Source: Planctomycetaceae bacterium (GTDB lineage Bacteria; Planctomycetota; Planctomycetia; Gemmatales; Gemmataceae). From it: 64,000 nt of DNA. The position numbers and the translations under genes are program-made. Numbering within the stretch: position 1 is the first letter of the stretch; the number at the start of each line of letters is the position of its first letter. Location of the stretch: NCBI GenBank assembly GCA_013823135.1, contig PNLP01000011.1, positions 62,001 to 126,000 on the forward strand, given 5' to 3'. Positions 1-8,816 of the stretch are shown one piece after another. A model generated the notes under the pieces. The model saw only the letters and a list, made by a program, of their open reading frames with translations. It did no database searches and was not told where the DNA came from.

Positions 1-1422
1 GTACCCGACCCGCCGTCGCCCGTTGTGCGCATCCAGGTGCGAGTCCCGGCACACACTCCGCCCGGCGACGACATCAAATACCTAATCACCGTGCAGAACA
101 CCTCGACGGCAGAGGCCCACTCGGTCACGGTTCGCAACCCGCTGCCCGAAACCATCGAAGCCACCGTGAAGGCCGATCCGGAGTGGGACAAGGCGAAATC
201 GACACCCAAGGAACTGGTCTGGGCGTTTGGCACACTTGCACCCGGGAAGTCAAAGACCATCGAACTGACGCTTCGCCCCAAGAAGGACGCGAGCGAGGTA
301 AAGAACCTCGCGTATGTGCGGTTCGAGCACGGCGAATCGGTCACCACCAAGATCAACAAGCCGGCTGTGCGTGTGACGAAGGTCGCTCCGAAACAGACCG
401 TACAGGACGAGACTTACACCGTTCGCGTGGCCGTGGACAACACGGGAAAGGTCGCCGCCGAGAACGTTCGCGTGGCCGAGAACGTCCCTGCGTCGGCCGA
501 AGTTGAGCCGATTACGAAGGGTGCCAAGCGGACGCAACAACCCGACGGGCAGCAGTGGGTGTGGGAGATTCCGAAGTTAATGCCTGGCGAGCGAAGGGTT
601 CTGGAGTACCGCATCACGCCACGCGAGGCGAAGGACGTGTTCGCCCTAACGAGCCTTTCCGCGGGGAAGGGCGTCACCGATCGCGCCGAGGCGAGAACGC
701 TGGTTCTCGTGCCGGGACTCGCCGTGAAACTCATTGGCCCGACCGCGAACGCCCCGGTGGCTCCCGGCGAGTCGGCGAAGTACGAGATCACTGTGCGCAA
801 CACCGGCACGCTCACGAGCAACAACGTCCGCGTCACGGGAACACTCCCCGCTGACTGCAAACCCACCATGAAGACTGAGGGCGGGCAACTGTACCGCGAC
901 GCGATTCAGTGGGTGGTCGCGCGGCTGGAGCCAGGCGAGGCGCAGACCTTCCGGTTCGCGGTGAAGGCGACCACGACCGGCCGGCGTGTGGTGGTGGCGT
1001 CCGTCGCGGACGCTCGCGGCCAGCGTGCCGCGGATGAACTGGCGACGGTGTTCCAGGGAACGGCATCGCTATCTTGGGAAACAGAGCCGAAGCCGGTGGC
1101 GCTTGCCGTTGGCCGGCAGGGCACGTTCACGGTCAAGGTGCGAAACGGTGGCGGAGAGATCGCGCGGAACGTGAAGGTGGAGGTCGATCTGCCGGACGCG
1201 GTGAACCTGGTTCAGGTGACGCCGAACGTCAGCCCGAAGGGCGGCAAGTTGGTGTTCGGTCCAGAGTCCATCGCCGCCTACGGTGAATCGACTTACACGA
1301 TCACATATGAGGCGAAGCAGGCCTCGCAGGCGTGGTTCAAGTTGAAGATGACCGCCGATTGCCTGGGCGAGCGACCGATGCAAACTGAGAAGGCCATTGA
1401 GATCACCGGCAGCGGAAAGTAA
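1..1422 (+). CDS. DUF11-type repeat protein, C-terminal part (5' truncated by window)
   Basis: The frame is open from the first base, so the gene begins outside the window; the internal GTG at 25 is not a convincing start. About 470 residues are visible, made of four tandem beta-sandwich repeats of roughly 110 residues. Each carries the DUF11/CARDB-like pattern of an early Y-x-I-T-V-x-N-T or similar strand, a V-R-V strand, and a late L-x-P-G-E/K strand (for example PGESAKYEITVRNTG near codon 255). There is no membrane segment or catalytic motif in this part. Such repeats are known in exported, surface-anchored or matrix proteins and probably serve as spacers or adhesion modules. The export signal would be in the missing N-terminus. 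A palindromic repeat element follows the stop codon. Confidence 0.8.
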   Translation, partial: VPDPPSPVVRIQVRVPAHTPPGDDIKYLITVQNTSTAEAHSVTVRNPLPETIEATVKADPEWDKAKSTPKELVWAFGTLAPGKSKTIELTLRPKKDASEVKNLAYVRFEHGESVTTKINKPAVRVTKVAPKQTVQDETYTVRVAVDNTGKVAAENVRVAENVPASAEVEPITKGAKRTQQPDGQQWVWEIPKLMPGERRVLEYRITPREAKDVFALTSLSAGKGVTDRAEARTLVLVPGLAVKLIGPTANAPVAPGESAKYEITVRNTGTLTSNNVRVTGTLPADCKPTMKTEGGQLYRDAIQWVVARLEPGEAQTFRFAVKATTTGRRVVVASVADARGQRAADELATVFQGTASLSWETEPKPVALAVGRQGTFTVKVRNGGGEIARNVKVEVDLPDAVNLVQVTPNVSPKGGKLVFGPESIAAYGESTYTITYEAKQASQAWFKLKMTADCLGERPMQTEKAIEITGSGK

Positions 1423-1485
1423 ATCGATGGTTTGCCCGAAGTTCATCAATTCTCCCCGTCGGCGGGAACCGCTTGAGATTGTGGC

Positions 1486-1571
1486 ATTTTGGCGAGCGGG
1501 GGTGCGTAAGCCCCCCGAGTTCTTGTCTTCGCTCACACCTCGGGGGACTGACGTCCCCCGCTCGCCAAAAT
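1486..1571. repeat. Palindromic repeat, family B, long form
   Basis: Perfect 17-bp terminal inverted repeat: ATTTTGGCGAGCGGGGG at 1486-1502 and its complement at 1555-1571. Each arm continues into a smaller GC hairpin (GGGGG...CCCCC and CTCGGGGG...CCCCC). Related copies occur at 8319, 10774, 39101, 46276, 48381 and 61110. It lies downstream of the DUF11 gene, between it and the Kelch gene. Confidence 0.85.
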
Positions 1572-1723
1572 CTAAAGGCACACTCGGGTTCGGTTGCCAA
1601 TTCAATTACTCCACTCTGAACGAGTAGAACACCGGGGTGCGAACCTGCGCTGGGCGGGGTATCATGATCCTCGCGGGTTTGCCCGATGTCTTCGCCCGAA
1701 CCAACTGCTTGGGAGTGATCGCA

Positions 1724-3094
1724 ATGCTCCGCACGTCCCTCGTGCTCGTTCTGCTCACCGCAACTGCTGCAACTGCCGAGAAGCCCGGCCCGTTCTACCC
1801 GCCACTTCCGAAAGCCATCACCAGTTTCGGGGCGATCGAGTCCGATGGCTTCATCTACGTTTACGGTGGTCACGCAGGCAAAGCGCACGGTTACTCCAGC
1901 GATACAAGTCTGGGCACGTTCCTCCGTTTGCCCACGGGCGGCGGCACGAAATGGGAAGAGTTGCCGGGCGGTCCGGGGCTGATCGGCCTGAACCTGGCGG
2001 CGACCGGGGGCAAGGTTTATCGCGTCGGCGGGATGGAAGCCAAGAACAAGGCCAGCGAGAAATCCGACCTCAACTCCACGGCTGAGGTTGCGGTGTACGA
2101 CCCCAAAGTCGGGAAGTGGTCGCCGGGAGTTCCACTTCCCGCGGGTCGTTCCTCGCACGATGTCGTCGCGGTTGGAAGCAAGCTCGTGGTCGTCGGTGGC
2201 TGGCAGATGCGGTCGAATGACAAGTCCTTGTGGTCGGACACGGCATATGTACTCGACACCACCGACAAGGAACCCAAGTGGGAATCGATCCCGCAACCCT
2301 TCAAACGCCGGGCGCTCACCGCTGCTGTCCTCGGCACGAAGGTTTACGTCATCGGGGGGATGACCGACGCGAACGAGATGGTGCGGAAGGTGAGCGTTCT
2401 CGACGTTGCCACGGGGAAGTGGACCGATGGCCCCGAGTTCCCCGGAACGGATCGCCTGGGCTTCAGCCCTGCGGCAACCAACGTGGGCGGAAAACTCGTT
2501 CTGAACACGTCCGACAAGAATGTGTTCGTGCTCAACGAGAAGGGCACCGCTTGGGAGAAGGTCGGGACGACAGCCGAGAGTCGCTACGTTCACCGACTGG
2601 TTCCAGGCGAAAAGGATGTCGTTGTCGCGATTGCCGGAGGCACTCCGCAGGGGTCGCACGCCACGGTCGAGGTCGTGAAACTGGATGGCGATAAGTCCGC
2701 ACCGCCCGCGCCCGCCACTCCCGGTGCGCAGAAACTCTGCCCTGTCATGACGACGGACGAGATCGACCCGAAGGAATCGAAATCGGTCCTCTACAAGGGC
2801 GTGAAGATTTACCTGTGCTGCGACCAGTGCGTCGGGAAGTTCAACCGCGATCCAGTCGCATACCTCGACGCCAAGATCATTCCTGGATTAGCGGGAATCG
2901 AATTGCCCAAGCGAGACATCGAACAGATGTACTGTCCAGTTCTCAAGGATCGCAAGGTATCGTCGAAAGATCCGTTCACGATGTACAAGGGCGTGAAGGT
3001 GTATTTCTACAACGACCTCTCTCGTCAGCGGTTCGAGAAAGAACCCGAGCGGTATGCCGACCCTGCAATTCTTCCCCAGTTGCCAAAAAAGTAA
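1724..3094 (+). CDS. Secreted Kelch-repeat protein with two C-terminal YHS-like domains
   Basis: The ATG at 1724 was chosen because it gives a clean signal peptide (MLRTSLVLVLLTATAATA) cut before EKPGPF; an upstream in-frame GTG at 1637 would bury it. Residues about 25-345 form a Kelch-type beta-propeller, with recurring GGK.Y.VGG and VYDPKVGKW-like blades. The C-terminal 100 residues hold two tandem YHS/TRASH-like modules. The first keeps cysteines (KLCPVM...KIYLCCDQCVGKF) and could bind a metal. The second has the same frame (MYCPVL...KVYFYNDLSRQRF) but has lost the CC and CxxC residues. The likely role is a periplasmic or surface binding protein. The substrate is unknown, and the propeller-YHS fusion is the unusual part. 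Confidence 0.85.
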   Translation: MLRTSLVLVLLTATAATAEKPGPFYPPLPKAITSFGAIESDGFIYVYGGHAGKAHGYSSDTSLGTFLRLPTGGGTKWEELPGGPGLIGLNLAATGGKVYRVGGMEAKNKASEKSDLNSTAEVAVYDPKVGKWSPGVPLPAGRSSHDVVAVGSKLVVVGGWQMRSNDKSLWSDTAYVLDTTDKEPKWESIPQPFKRRALTAAVLGTKVYVIGGMTDANEMVRKVSVLDVATGKWTDGPEFPGTDRLGFSPAATNVGGKLVLNTSDKNVFVLNEKGTAWEKVGTTAESRYVHRLVPGEKDVVVAIAGGTPQGSHATVEVVKLDGDKSAPPAPATPGAQKLCPVMTTDEIDPKESKSVLYKGVKIYLCCDQCVGKFNRDPVAYLDAKIIPGLAGIELPKRDIEQMYCPVLKDRKVSSKDPFTMYKGVKVYFYNDLSRQRFEKEPERYADPAILPQLPKK

Positions 3095-3097
3095 GAG

Positions 3098-3129
3098 AAA
3101 CCCGGAACTCTGTTAGGCGTTCGGGGTTT
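3098..3129 (+). terminator. Terminator-like hairpin after the Kelch gene
   Basis: AAACCCGGAAC at 3098-3108 pairs with GTTCGGGGTTT at 3119-3129 (one mismatch) over a 10-nt loop, starting 3 nt after the stop codon. The following bases are only weakly T-rich, so this is a probable rather than a clear intrinsic terminator. Confidence 0.5.
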
Positions 3130-3622
3130 GATTGGTATGTGGTGGTATAATTTGCAAGCATGCCTTGAAAACAAGCAAGCAGCGTGAAGATTATGGGTGT
3201 TTAAGATAAAAGATGCTGATGTCCAGAGACAACTCGGCTCGTCGTTGCCATAATATTCAACGAGACGAGAGCAGAAGACTCCCACCCCTTACGTTCAGGC
3301 GAATGGTAGATCTGAAACATCGATCGCTTCTGTCCTGAACGGTCTGTTTGACGAGGCTCATCGGAGCCGTTCGTCCGTGTGGCGACAAACCACACAATGT
3401 GGTCCGGTTCGGAGCGCGTTCGCTCGGGAACTCTGGGTGTTCGGGAATGAATCCCGAACTCTTCATGTGTTTTCGTTGAGAGACGAAGCGAACGACCGAA
3501 CGTCTCACGGATGGTGAAACTTGGGCTCGCAACCAGCCAGTTCAAGAACTCCGAAATGTACTCTCTCCCTGGTGTGGCGCCGCCTCACTTGATTTCGCCC
3601 GACCTCAACTGGTTACTCTCCA
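3130..3622. other. Intergenic region, no supported gene
   Basis: About 490 bp of lower GC than its neighbours. Short open frames here lack codon bias and start signals. One clean hairpin is visible, GTTCGGGA at 3439-3446 pairing with TCCCGAAC at 3452-3459. A TATAAT hexamer lies at 3146-3151 without a well-spaced -35. No other structure recognised. Confidence 0.6.
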
Positions 3623-4111
3623 ATGTCCAGTGTCCGTTTTGCAGCATACTTGGTGATGGTTCCTGTCGCGGCACTCGTTGCCAAATCGAGCTGGGCCAAA
3701 ACGGTTGTTGTCAGTACGTTCAGTACCCGCTCGTCCCAGGATGAGATCGAAAGCGAACTCGCATTCGGACAGCACCTCGATGTTGTTGACCTGGAACTTC
3801 GTCGCCAAATCCAGATCAAGGACGCCCTGCTCGATGAATTGATTGCCGGCCGAACGACCCTTGCTGCGGTAACTGACCGATTCCTCGTACTGAATCAGAG
3901 TCAACCAGCGAGCCTGGCTGTGATCCGAAAAGAATACCCCGGTGCGACTGACGAGGAGAAAACCGCACGCAACGTGATTGGGTTTGCCGAGGCGGAGTTG
4001 TCCAAATATCCCCCGACCCAAAAGGCCGAGGTGCTGGCTCGACTTGAAGCACAGTTCCGACAGAGCTACCCGGCACCAGTAAGTGACGCCTTCCCGGCCT
4101 GCGAGAAGTGA
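3623..4111 (+). CDS. Exported protein of unknown function
   Basis: The predicted 162-residue product begins with an N-terminal hydrophobic stretch (FAAYLVMVPVAALVA) ending near SSWAK, consistent with a signal peptide. The mature part is mostly helical and polar, with repeated acidic and basic residues. I see no known motif. Codon use is less GC-biased than in flanking genes. It stands alone between an intergenic stretch and a hairpin terminator, facing the aldo/keto reductase gene. The reading frame is plausible but there is no family match to support it. Confidence 0.55.
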   Translation: MSSVRFAAYLVMVPVAALVAKSSWAKTVVVSTFSTRSSQDEIESELAFGQHLDVVDLELRRQIQIKDALLDELIAGRTTLAAVTDRFLVLNQSQPASLAVIRKEYPGATDEEKTARNVIGFAEAELSKYPPTQKAEVLARLEAQFRQSYPAPVSDAFPACEK

Positions 4112-4132
4112 GATTGAGGCAGGGTGAAATTG

Positions 4133-4158
4133 AAGAGGCGACCGGAAGGTCGCCTCTT
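4133..4158. terminator. Bidirectional intrinsic terminator
   Basis: AAGAGGCGACC (4133-4143) pairs perfectly with GGTCGCCTCTT (4148-4158) around a 4-nt loop, in the 51-bp gap between convergent stop codons. Tails are modestly T-rich on both strands. Confidence 0.75.
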
Positions 4159-4162
4159 GTCG

Positions 4163-5095
4163 TTAGCCTTTCCAGTTGCCACATTTCCAGGTCCAGTCGC
4201 GGATCGGGTCAAGCACTTTCATCACGTCAGCGAATAACGTCTGGTCGATTGGTTCGGTCATCGCCCGCAGGTTCACTTCCAGTTCACTCTTGCGTGCCGC
4301 TCCGGTGAGTGTGCAGGGAATCTGCTTTTGAGCGTAGCAGTATTGCATCCCCAGGAACGAGATGTCGGCTCCGCGACTCTGGCACAACTCCGCGGCCTTC
4401 TTGCAGGTGGCCACGACTTCCGGCTGACCGGGGAACCACGGCTGCGGTCCCTGGTTCGTGAGCAAGCCCATCGCCAGGGGGCTCGCGTTCATCACTCCAA
4501 CCCCGCGGGCCTTGGCGGTCGGCATGAAGTCCGTGAGCAACCGCGTGTTCCACAGGTTGCAGTGAGCGTAGCTGATGACCACGTCGAGATCGCAGCGCTC
4601 GATGGCCTGTTTCAACAGTGGCAGTGGGTAGCATGACATGCCGATGAACCGCGTCTTGCCTTCCTTCTTGAGTTGCTGCAACACGTGATACGTCTCGTTG
4701 AAGACGTAATCGTAATCGGTGGCAAATTCGATGTCGTGAGCGAGCAGAATCTCGACGTGATCGGTACCGAGGCGTTTGAGGGAAGCCTCGAAGCACTTCC
4801 GCGTCCCTTCGGGGGTGAAGTCGAACACGGCCGAGTCGAGCCGGCACGCCTTGGTGCAGATGCTCACCTTCTCGCGCCAGCCGCCCGAGAGCGCCTTGCC
4901 GAGGAACTCCTCGGAGGTGCCACGTCCATAGAACGCGGCCGTGTCCACGAGGTTCACGCCGGAATCAATCGCGGCGTGGATGCAGTCCGTGGCCTCCGCG
5001 ATCGACACGGGGCCGAACTGCTGCCCGAACGCCGCTCCGCCCTGCCCGAGGACGGAGACGTTCAGACCAGTCTTGCCGAGGGGTCGCTGTTCCAT
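4163..5095 (-). CDS. Aldo/keto reductase family oxidoreductase
   Basis: The predicted product is a 310-residue NAD(P)H-dependent (beta/alpha)8 barrel enzyme of the AKR superfamily, like the L-galactose dehydrogenase/YdjG group. The start at 5095 gives the standard N-terminus MEQRPLGKTGLNVSVLGQGG; longer upstream frame is compositionally odd. Family landmarks are visible: NLVDTAAFYGRGTSEEFLGKAL holds the catalytic Asp and Tyr of the tetrad, the Lys lies in SICTKACRL, and the expected His is in EILLAHDIEF. It reduces or oxidises a small carbonyl or sugar substrate that cannot be named. It is divergent from the lipoprotein gene at 5192 and convergent with the gene at 3623. Confidence 0.9.
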   Translation of the reverse strand: MEQRPLGKTGLNVSVLGQGGAAFGQQFGPVSIAEATDCIHAAIDSGVNLVDTAAFYGRGTSEEFLGKALSGGWREKVSICTKACRLDSAVFDFTPEGTRKCFEASLKRLGTDHVEILLAHDIEFATDYDYVFNETYHVLQQLKKEGKTRFIGMSCYPLPLLKQAIERCDLDVVISYAHCNLWNTRLLTDFMPTAKARGVGVMNASPLAMGLLTNQGPQPWFPGQPEVVATCKKAAELCQSRGADISFLGMQYCYAQKQIPCTLTGAARKSELEVNLRAMTEPIDQTLFADVMKVLDPIRDWTWKCGNWKG

Positions 5096-5191
5096 GGGTT
5101 CCTGCCGCTCCTGTGATACGTGTTGACCGCGTGGGATGACGGCGGTATCTCCCGGCCTTCGAGGACTCAGTGTCGGCGAGGGGGGCGAGTC

Positions 5192-5683
5192 ATGCGGTTC
5201 GCTCTGGTGGCTCTCTTGGGGTTGTCGCTCGCGTCGTGCGGCCGGTTGGCGGAGAAGCGGTCGGATGCCGGCGGTCTGCGAACGGACCGGCTTCACGGGC
5301 GGGCCTACTTGCAGCCGACACGAACCCTTCCCGATGTTCTGATGCAGGCCGCGAACCCTGTAGCGACCGATACCGCGGGGCAGCCGTCAGTTCAACCAGA
5401 GGGCGATGTGCGTTCCATGCCTAACCTGGGTACGTCCGCCGCGCCGCCCGCACTCAACACACTTGTCAACCTGTCTTCCGGTGACTCGAACTTCACGGGC
5501 CGGTCAGCACTCAATCAGATCTCGGCCCGTGCCAGTCAGGGTAAGGTATCGTCCGTCCACATTGAGGACGGTAAGTCTGTGATGAAGCTGAAGTACAACG
5601 ACGGTTCCTTGGGAACCGTGACGACCGGAGACGGCACGAGCGAGTACCAGTTCTCGCCGTCCGTGACGCCGACTCTTCCCTGA
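5192..5683 (+). CDS. Putative lipoprotein of unknown function
   Basis: The ATG at 5192 opens MRFALVALLGLSLASCGRLAEK, a typical lipoprotein signal with lipobox L-A-S-C, so the product is probably lipid-anchored. The 163-residue product has a Pro/Gln/Ser-rich linker (about residues 45-95) and a small C-terminal domain with a beta pattern (KVSSVHIEDGKSVMKLKYNDGS). No family recognised. Its stop lies 5 bp from the convergent Gfo/Idh gene. Confidence 0.7.
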   Translation: MRFALVALLGLSLASCGRLAEKRSDAGGLRTDRLHGRAYLQPTRTLPDVLMQAANPVATDTAGQPSVQPEGDVRSMPNLGTSAAPPALNTLVNLSSGDSNFTGRSALNQISARASQGKVSSVHIEDGKSVMKLKYNDGSLGTVTTGDGTSEYQFSPSVTPTLP

Positions 5684-5688
5684 GGCTG

Positions 5689-6669
5689 TTACAGCGTTAC
5701 CACGCTCTTCTCGGCGATCGACTTCTCAGCCGCTTCGATCATCTTCTGAGCCGTGATGGCGTCGTCGAGCGTGCTCAGCGGTTTACCGCCCATTCGCAAA
5801 CAGTCCACGAGGAAGTGCCGCACCTCGTTCATCACCGAGCCCTGATAAGCTGTGTATGTCTGGCTGTGAACGAGCCCCGGCTTGATCTCGACGTGGTCGC
5901 GGTAGCTGTATCGCGTGCTGCCGGCGGTGCCGATGACCTTCACCATCACGGTCCAGGGGTCGGCGGCGTGGTCGTCGGCCGCGAAGCTCGCACAGAAGTG
6001 GGCGAGTGCCCCGTTGTGCAATCGCATCTGCACCATCGCGATGTCTTCTTCGGTGTACTCCTTGTAGTGCAGCGTGGCTTTCATCGCACACAATTCGACT
6101 GGCTTCCCCACCAGATACAGCAGGATGTACGAGTGGTGGGTGAGGATCTGGCGCACAACGCCGGGGTAGCGCTTGGCGACCTCTTCCGGGTGGTGGATGT
6201 TGTACATCACATACGCGGAGGTGATTTTGCCGAGGTCGCCGTTCTCGACGAGCTCGCGCGTCCGCATCATGCTCGCTTCGTAGACGTAGTTGTGCCCCGG
6301 CATGCAGACCAGATCCTTGGCCGCGGCCAGGTCTCGCATCTGCTCGATTTCGCCGATTGTGACTCCCACGGGCTTCTCGACGAGCACGTGCTTGCCGGCT
6401 TTGAGGGCGAGTGCTGTGTATTCGAGGTGCGATTCCAGATTCGTGAGCACGAATACCGCGTCGATGGCGGGGTCGGCCACGAGTTCCGCGGGGGTTTTGT
6501 AGTTCTTGCACCCGAACTCGGTGGCCCGCTGTGTGGCCCGTTCCTGGTTGCGGTTCCAGAGGCCAACCAGCTTCGCGCCGGGGCATCGCTTAACGGCGGC
6601 GGCGTGCAACACCGAGATGTCGCCAGCTCCGATGAACCCGACGCCGATGCTTTCCTTCGTGATCTTCAT
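5689..6669 (-). CDS. Gfo/Idh/MocA family oxidoreductase
   Basis: The predicted product is a 326-residue NAD(P)-dependent oxidoreductase. An N-terminal Rossmann fold (VGFIGAGDISVLHAAAVKRC) carries the GxGxxxxxH-like nucleotide motif. EKPVGVT near residue 95 holds the conserved Lys of the EKP motif, and HNYVYEAS matches the usual downstream start of the C-terminal domain. These enzymes act on sugars, inositols or their derivatives, and planctomycetes carry many paralogues. A TTG at 6687 is an alternative start, but ATG at 6669 matches family length. There is no operon partner; the gene is divergent from the C45 hydrolase gene. Confidence 0.9.
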   Translation of the reverse strand: MKITKESIGVGFIGAGDISVLHAAAVKRCPGAKLVGLWNRNQERATQRATEFGCKNYKTPAELVADPAIDAVFVLTNLESHLEYTALALKAGKHVLVEKPVGVTIGEIEQMRDLAAAKDLVCMPGHNYVYEASMMRTRELVENGDLGKITSAYVMYNIHHPEEVAKRYPGVVRQILTHHSYILLYLVGKPVELCAMKATLHYKEYTEEDIAMVQMRLHNGALAHFCASFAADDHAADPWTVMVKVIGTAGSTRYSYRDHVEIKPGLVHSQTYTAYQGSVMNEVRHFLVDCLRMGGKPLSTLDDAITAQKMIEAAEKSIAEKSVVTL

Positions 6670-6805
6670 CGCACGCTCTCGAAACAATAGGGGGGAAGCT
6701 GAGTTTTAGCCGGCGGGATTCCCGTTTTCAACTACTCGGCAGTATGCGATGCTAAATCTGCAAGCGCTCCCCATCTGGGTCGCGGCTAATCATGGAGCTT
6801 GCGGT

Positions 6806-8311
6806 ATGCCTCGTTTCGTCCGAGTTCTGCTGGTTGTGCTGGCACCCTGTCTCCTCATTCTGCTTGTTGCGCTCCTCCCCGCTCGCGCTGCCGATATCCC
6901 AGAAGCGCACAAGCCTGACCCCAAGACGGTTCAAAAGCACGACGAAGGATACCGCTACACTCAGGCCGGCTGGGTGGTTCTCCACATCGAAGGCGACCCG
7001 TACCCACGTGGCTATCAACACGGCAAATTGCTCTCGGCCGAGATCGCGAAGTACATTGTGACCCTGGGCCGTGAACGCAACACCAAGGATCCCACCGAAG
7101 GATGGCGCACCGTTCGCACGCTTACCGATGCCCTGTTCCTTCGCAAACTCGACAAAGAGTTCCTCGCAGAGATGAAGGGGATCGCCGATGGAGCGGCCGA
7201 TGCCGGCGCGACAGTTGGCGACCGAAAGGTTGACCTCCTCGACATCGCGGCCATCAACGTCTGGCAGGAGATCGACACGCTCGAATCAGCGCTTGCTGCC
7301 ACACCCACGGGCGTTGAGAAATTGAAACTCACTGCCCCCGTGCAACCCAAGAAAGATCATTGCTCCGCGTTCGTGGCGACTGGCCCCGCAACGGCTGACG
7401 GCAACATCATCCTTGGGCATATCACCATGTTCGGGCTCCACTTTGGCCCACACGTGAACTTCTGGATCGATTGCAAGCCCACAAAGGGCCACCGCTTCGC
7501 GATGCAAGGTTTCCCTGGTGCAGTGTGGTCGAGCCAGGATTACTACATGAACGCCGACGGCATTCTGCTCTGCGAAACGACCATCGACCAAACACCATTC
7601 GACCCCACCGGCGAGCCACTCACGACCCGTTCGCGCAAAGCGATCCAATACTCCAGCAGCATTGACGATGTTGTGAAGTACCTCTCGCAGAACAACAACG
7701 GCTTGTACTCGAACGAATGGCTCATTGCGGACACGAAGACGAACGAGATCGCCATGTACGAGCTGGGTACCAAGAAGAGCAAACTGTGGCGAAGCTCGAA
7801 GAACGAGTGGTTCGCGGGCACCAAGGGCTTCTATTGGGGCTGCAATAACGCGAAGGATCTGGACGTGCGGTTGGAGGCAACACCCCTCAACGAGAAGGCT
7901 CCCGAGAAGCAGGGCTGGGAACCCGACAACCGCGACAAGGCGTGGCTAAAGTTTTACGAGAAGCAGAACGGGAAAATCGACGTCGATTCCGCGAAGGCTG
8001 TGTTCGCCCTGGAAGAGTTGGCGTTGCCGCATTCACTCGATGCGAAGTTTACGACCACCAAACTGGCCAAGGATCTCGCATCGTATGCGCTCTACGGACC
8101 GCCAACCGGGAAAGAGTGGAAGCCGAATGCCGAAGACAACCAGAACCACCCCGGAATCAAGTCCCTGATTTCGCACCCTTGGACCGTGCTCACGATCAAC
8201 GCGCCGGCGGGAGCAGTAGCCCGAGAGGCGAAAGACACGAAGAAGCCCGAGAAAGTGCCGACGATACCCACACCGTGGAAGATCCCAGAGACGCCCGGTC
8301 CACGACGGTAA
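6806..8311 (+). CDS. Secreted C45-type/phospholipase B-like hydrolase
   Basis: The 501-residue product starts with a signal peptide (RVLLVVLAPCLLILLVALLPARAAD). The mature chain has the layout of C45 acyltransferase/phospholipase B-like Ntn-hydrolases: an early block with G.PYPRGYQHGKLL, then PKKDHCSAFVATGPATADG with Cys186 as the expected N-terminal nucleophile freed by self-cleavage, and GHITMFGLHFG after it. Further conserved-looking blocks include ADTKTNEIAMYELG and FYWGCNNAKDLDVR. Known relatives hydrolyse amides or acyl esters; this substrate is unknown. Upstream in-frame codons from 6749 would destroy the signal peptide. A family-B hairpin separates it from the convergent gene at 8359. 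Confidence 0.85.
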   Translation: MPRFVRVLLVVLAPCLLILLVALLPARAADIPEAHKPDPKTVQKHDEGYRYTQAGWVVLHIEGDPYPRGYQHGKLLSAEIAKYIVTLGRERNTKDPTEGWRTVRTLTDALFLRKLDKEFLAEMKGIADGAADAGATVGDRKVDLLDIAAINVWQEIDTLESALAATPTGVEKLKLTAPVQPKKDHCSAFVATGPATADGNIILGHITMFGLHFGPHVNFWIDCKPTKGHRFAMQGFPGAVWSSQDYYMNADGILLCETTIDQTPFDPTGEPLTTRSRKAIQYSSSIDDVVKYLSQNNNGLYSNEWLIADTKTNEIAMYELGTKKSKLWRSSKNEWFAGTKGFYWGCNNAKDLDVRLEATPLNEKAPEKQGWEPDNRDKAWLKFYEKQNGKIDVDSAKAVFALEELALPHSLDAKFTTTKLAKDLASYALYGPPTGKEWKPNAEDNQNHPGIKSLISHPWTVLTINAPAGAVAREAKDTKKPEKVPTIPTPWKIPETPGPRR

Positions 8312-8318
8312 ACTGTTT

Positions 8319-8350
8319 GGCGAGTGGAGGACGTCTGTCCTCCGCTTGCC
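8319..8350. repeat. Family B palindromic repeat, short form, in a convergent gap
   Basis: GGCGAGTGGAGGAC (8319-8332) pairs with GTCCTCCGCTTGCC (8337-8350), one G-T type mismatch, 4-nt loop. It matches the arms of the long elements at 1486 and 61110 and fills the gap between convergent stop codons, where it may act as a bidirectional terminator. Confidence 0.8.
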
Positions 8351-8358
8351 TGAGCGTA

Positions 8359-8694
8359 TCACTTCTTCTCTTCTTTGATCTCGACGACCTTTCCCTTCGT
8401 GAGGATCGTCTTCAAGGTCTCGACGGCCTTGGCAGCATCTTCCTTCTTTTCGAATGGGACCGTGCCGATCGCGATGGACTTCCCTTCCGGCCCCTTGATC
8501 CGGAACCGCCAGCCGTCCTTCGCCTTGTACACCTCGGTCACGCCAATGTCGTCACCCTTTGCTTCGACCTTCTTGTCGTCCTTCTTCTCCTTGTCCTTTT
8601 CCTTAACCTGTGCTGGGGCAACAGAAAGCCCGGTGACGGTCATCAGGCCCGCGACGATACCGACGAGTGCCAATGAGCGGAAGCATTTGCCCAT
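8359..8694 (-). CDS. Exported small protein with a DUF1508/YegP-like domain
   Basis: The predicted 111-residue product has a signal peptide (LALVGIVAGLMTVTGLSVAPAQ), then a highly charged Lys/Asp/Glu linker (KEKDKEKKDDKK). A single domain follows: VYKAKDGWRFRIKGPEGKSIAIG followed by a helix FEKKEDAAKAVETLKTIL. This order of strands then helix resembles the DUF1508/YegP fold, which is usually cytoplasmic and tandem; here one copy is exported. Function is unknown. Calling the domain is moderately secure, as the key W-R-F and A-x-x-x-I/L pattern is present. Confidence 0.7.
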   Translation of the reverse strand: MGKCFRSLALVGIVAGLMTVTGLSVAPAQVKEKDKEKKDDKKVEAKGDDIGVTEVYKAKDGWRFRIKGPEGKSIAIGTVPFEKKEDAAKAVETLKTILTKGKVVEIKEEKK

Positions 8695-8816
8695 TTGAAC
8701 TGCTCCGTGAGTTGCTGATAAGACTCTTCGTGCCCGGCGACACCGGGCGCGAGATTATCGCAGGCGATATGCTTCCGAGCAACCAATCTGATGACGAACT
8801 TGTATTGGAGTGTTCA

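Noticed and set aside
1403..2659. A 418-residue minus-strand frame
   Set aside because: Antisense to the Kelch protein, which has a clear signal peptide and blade repeats.
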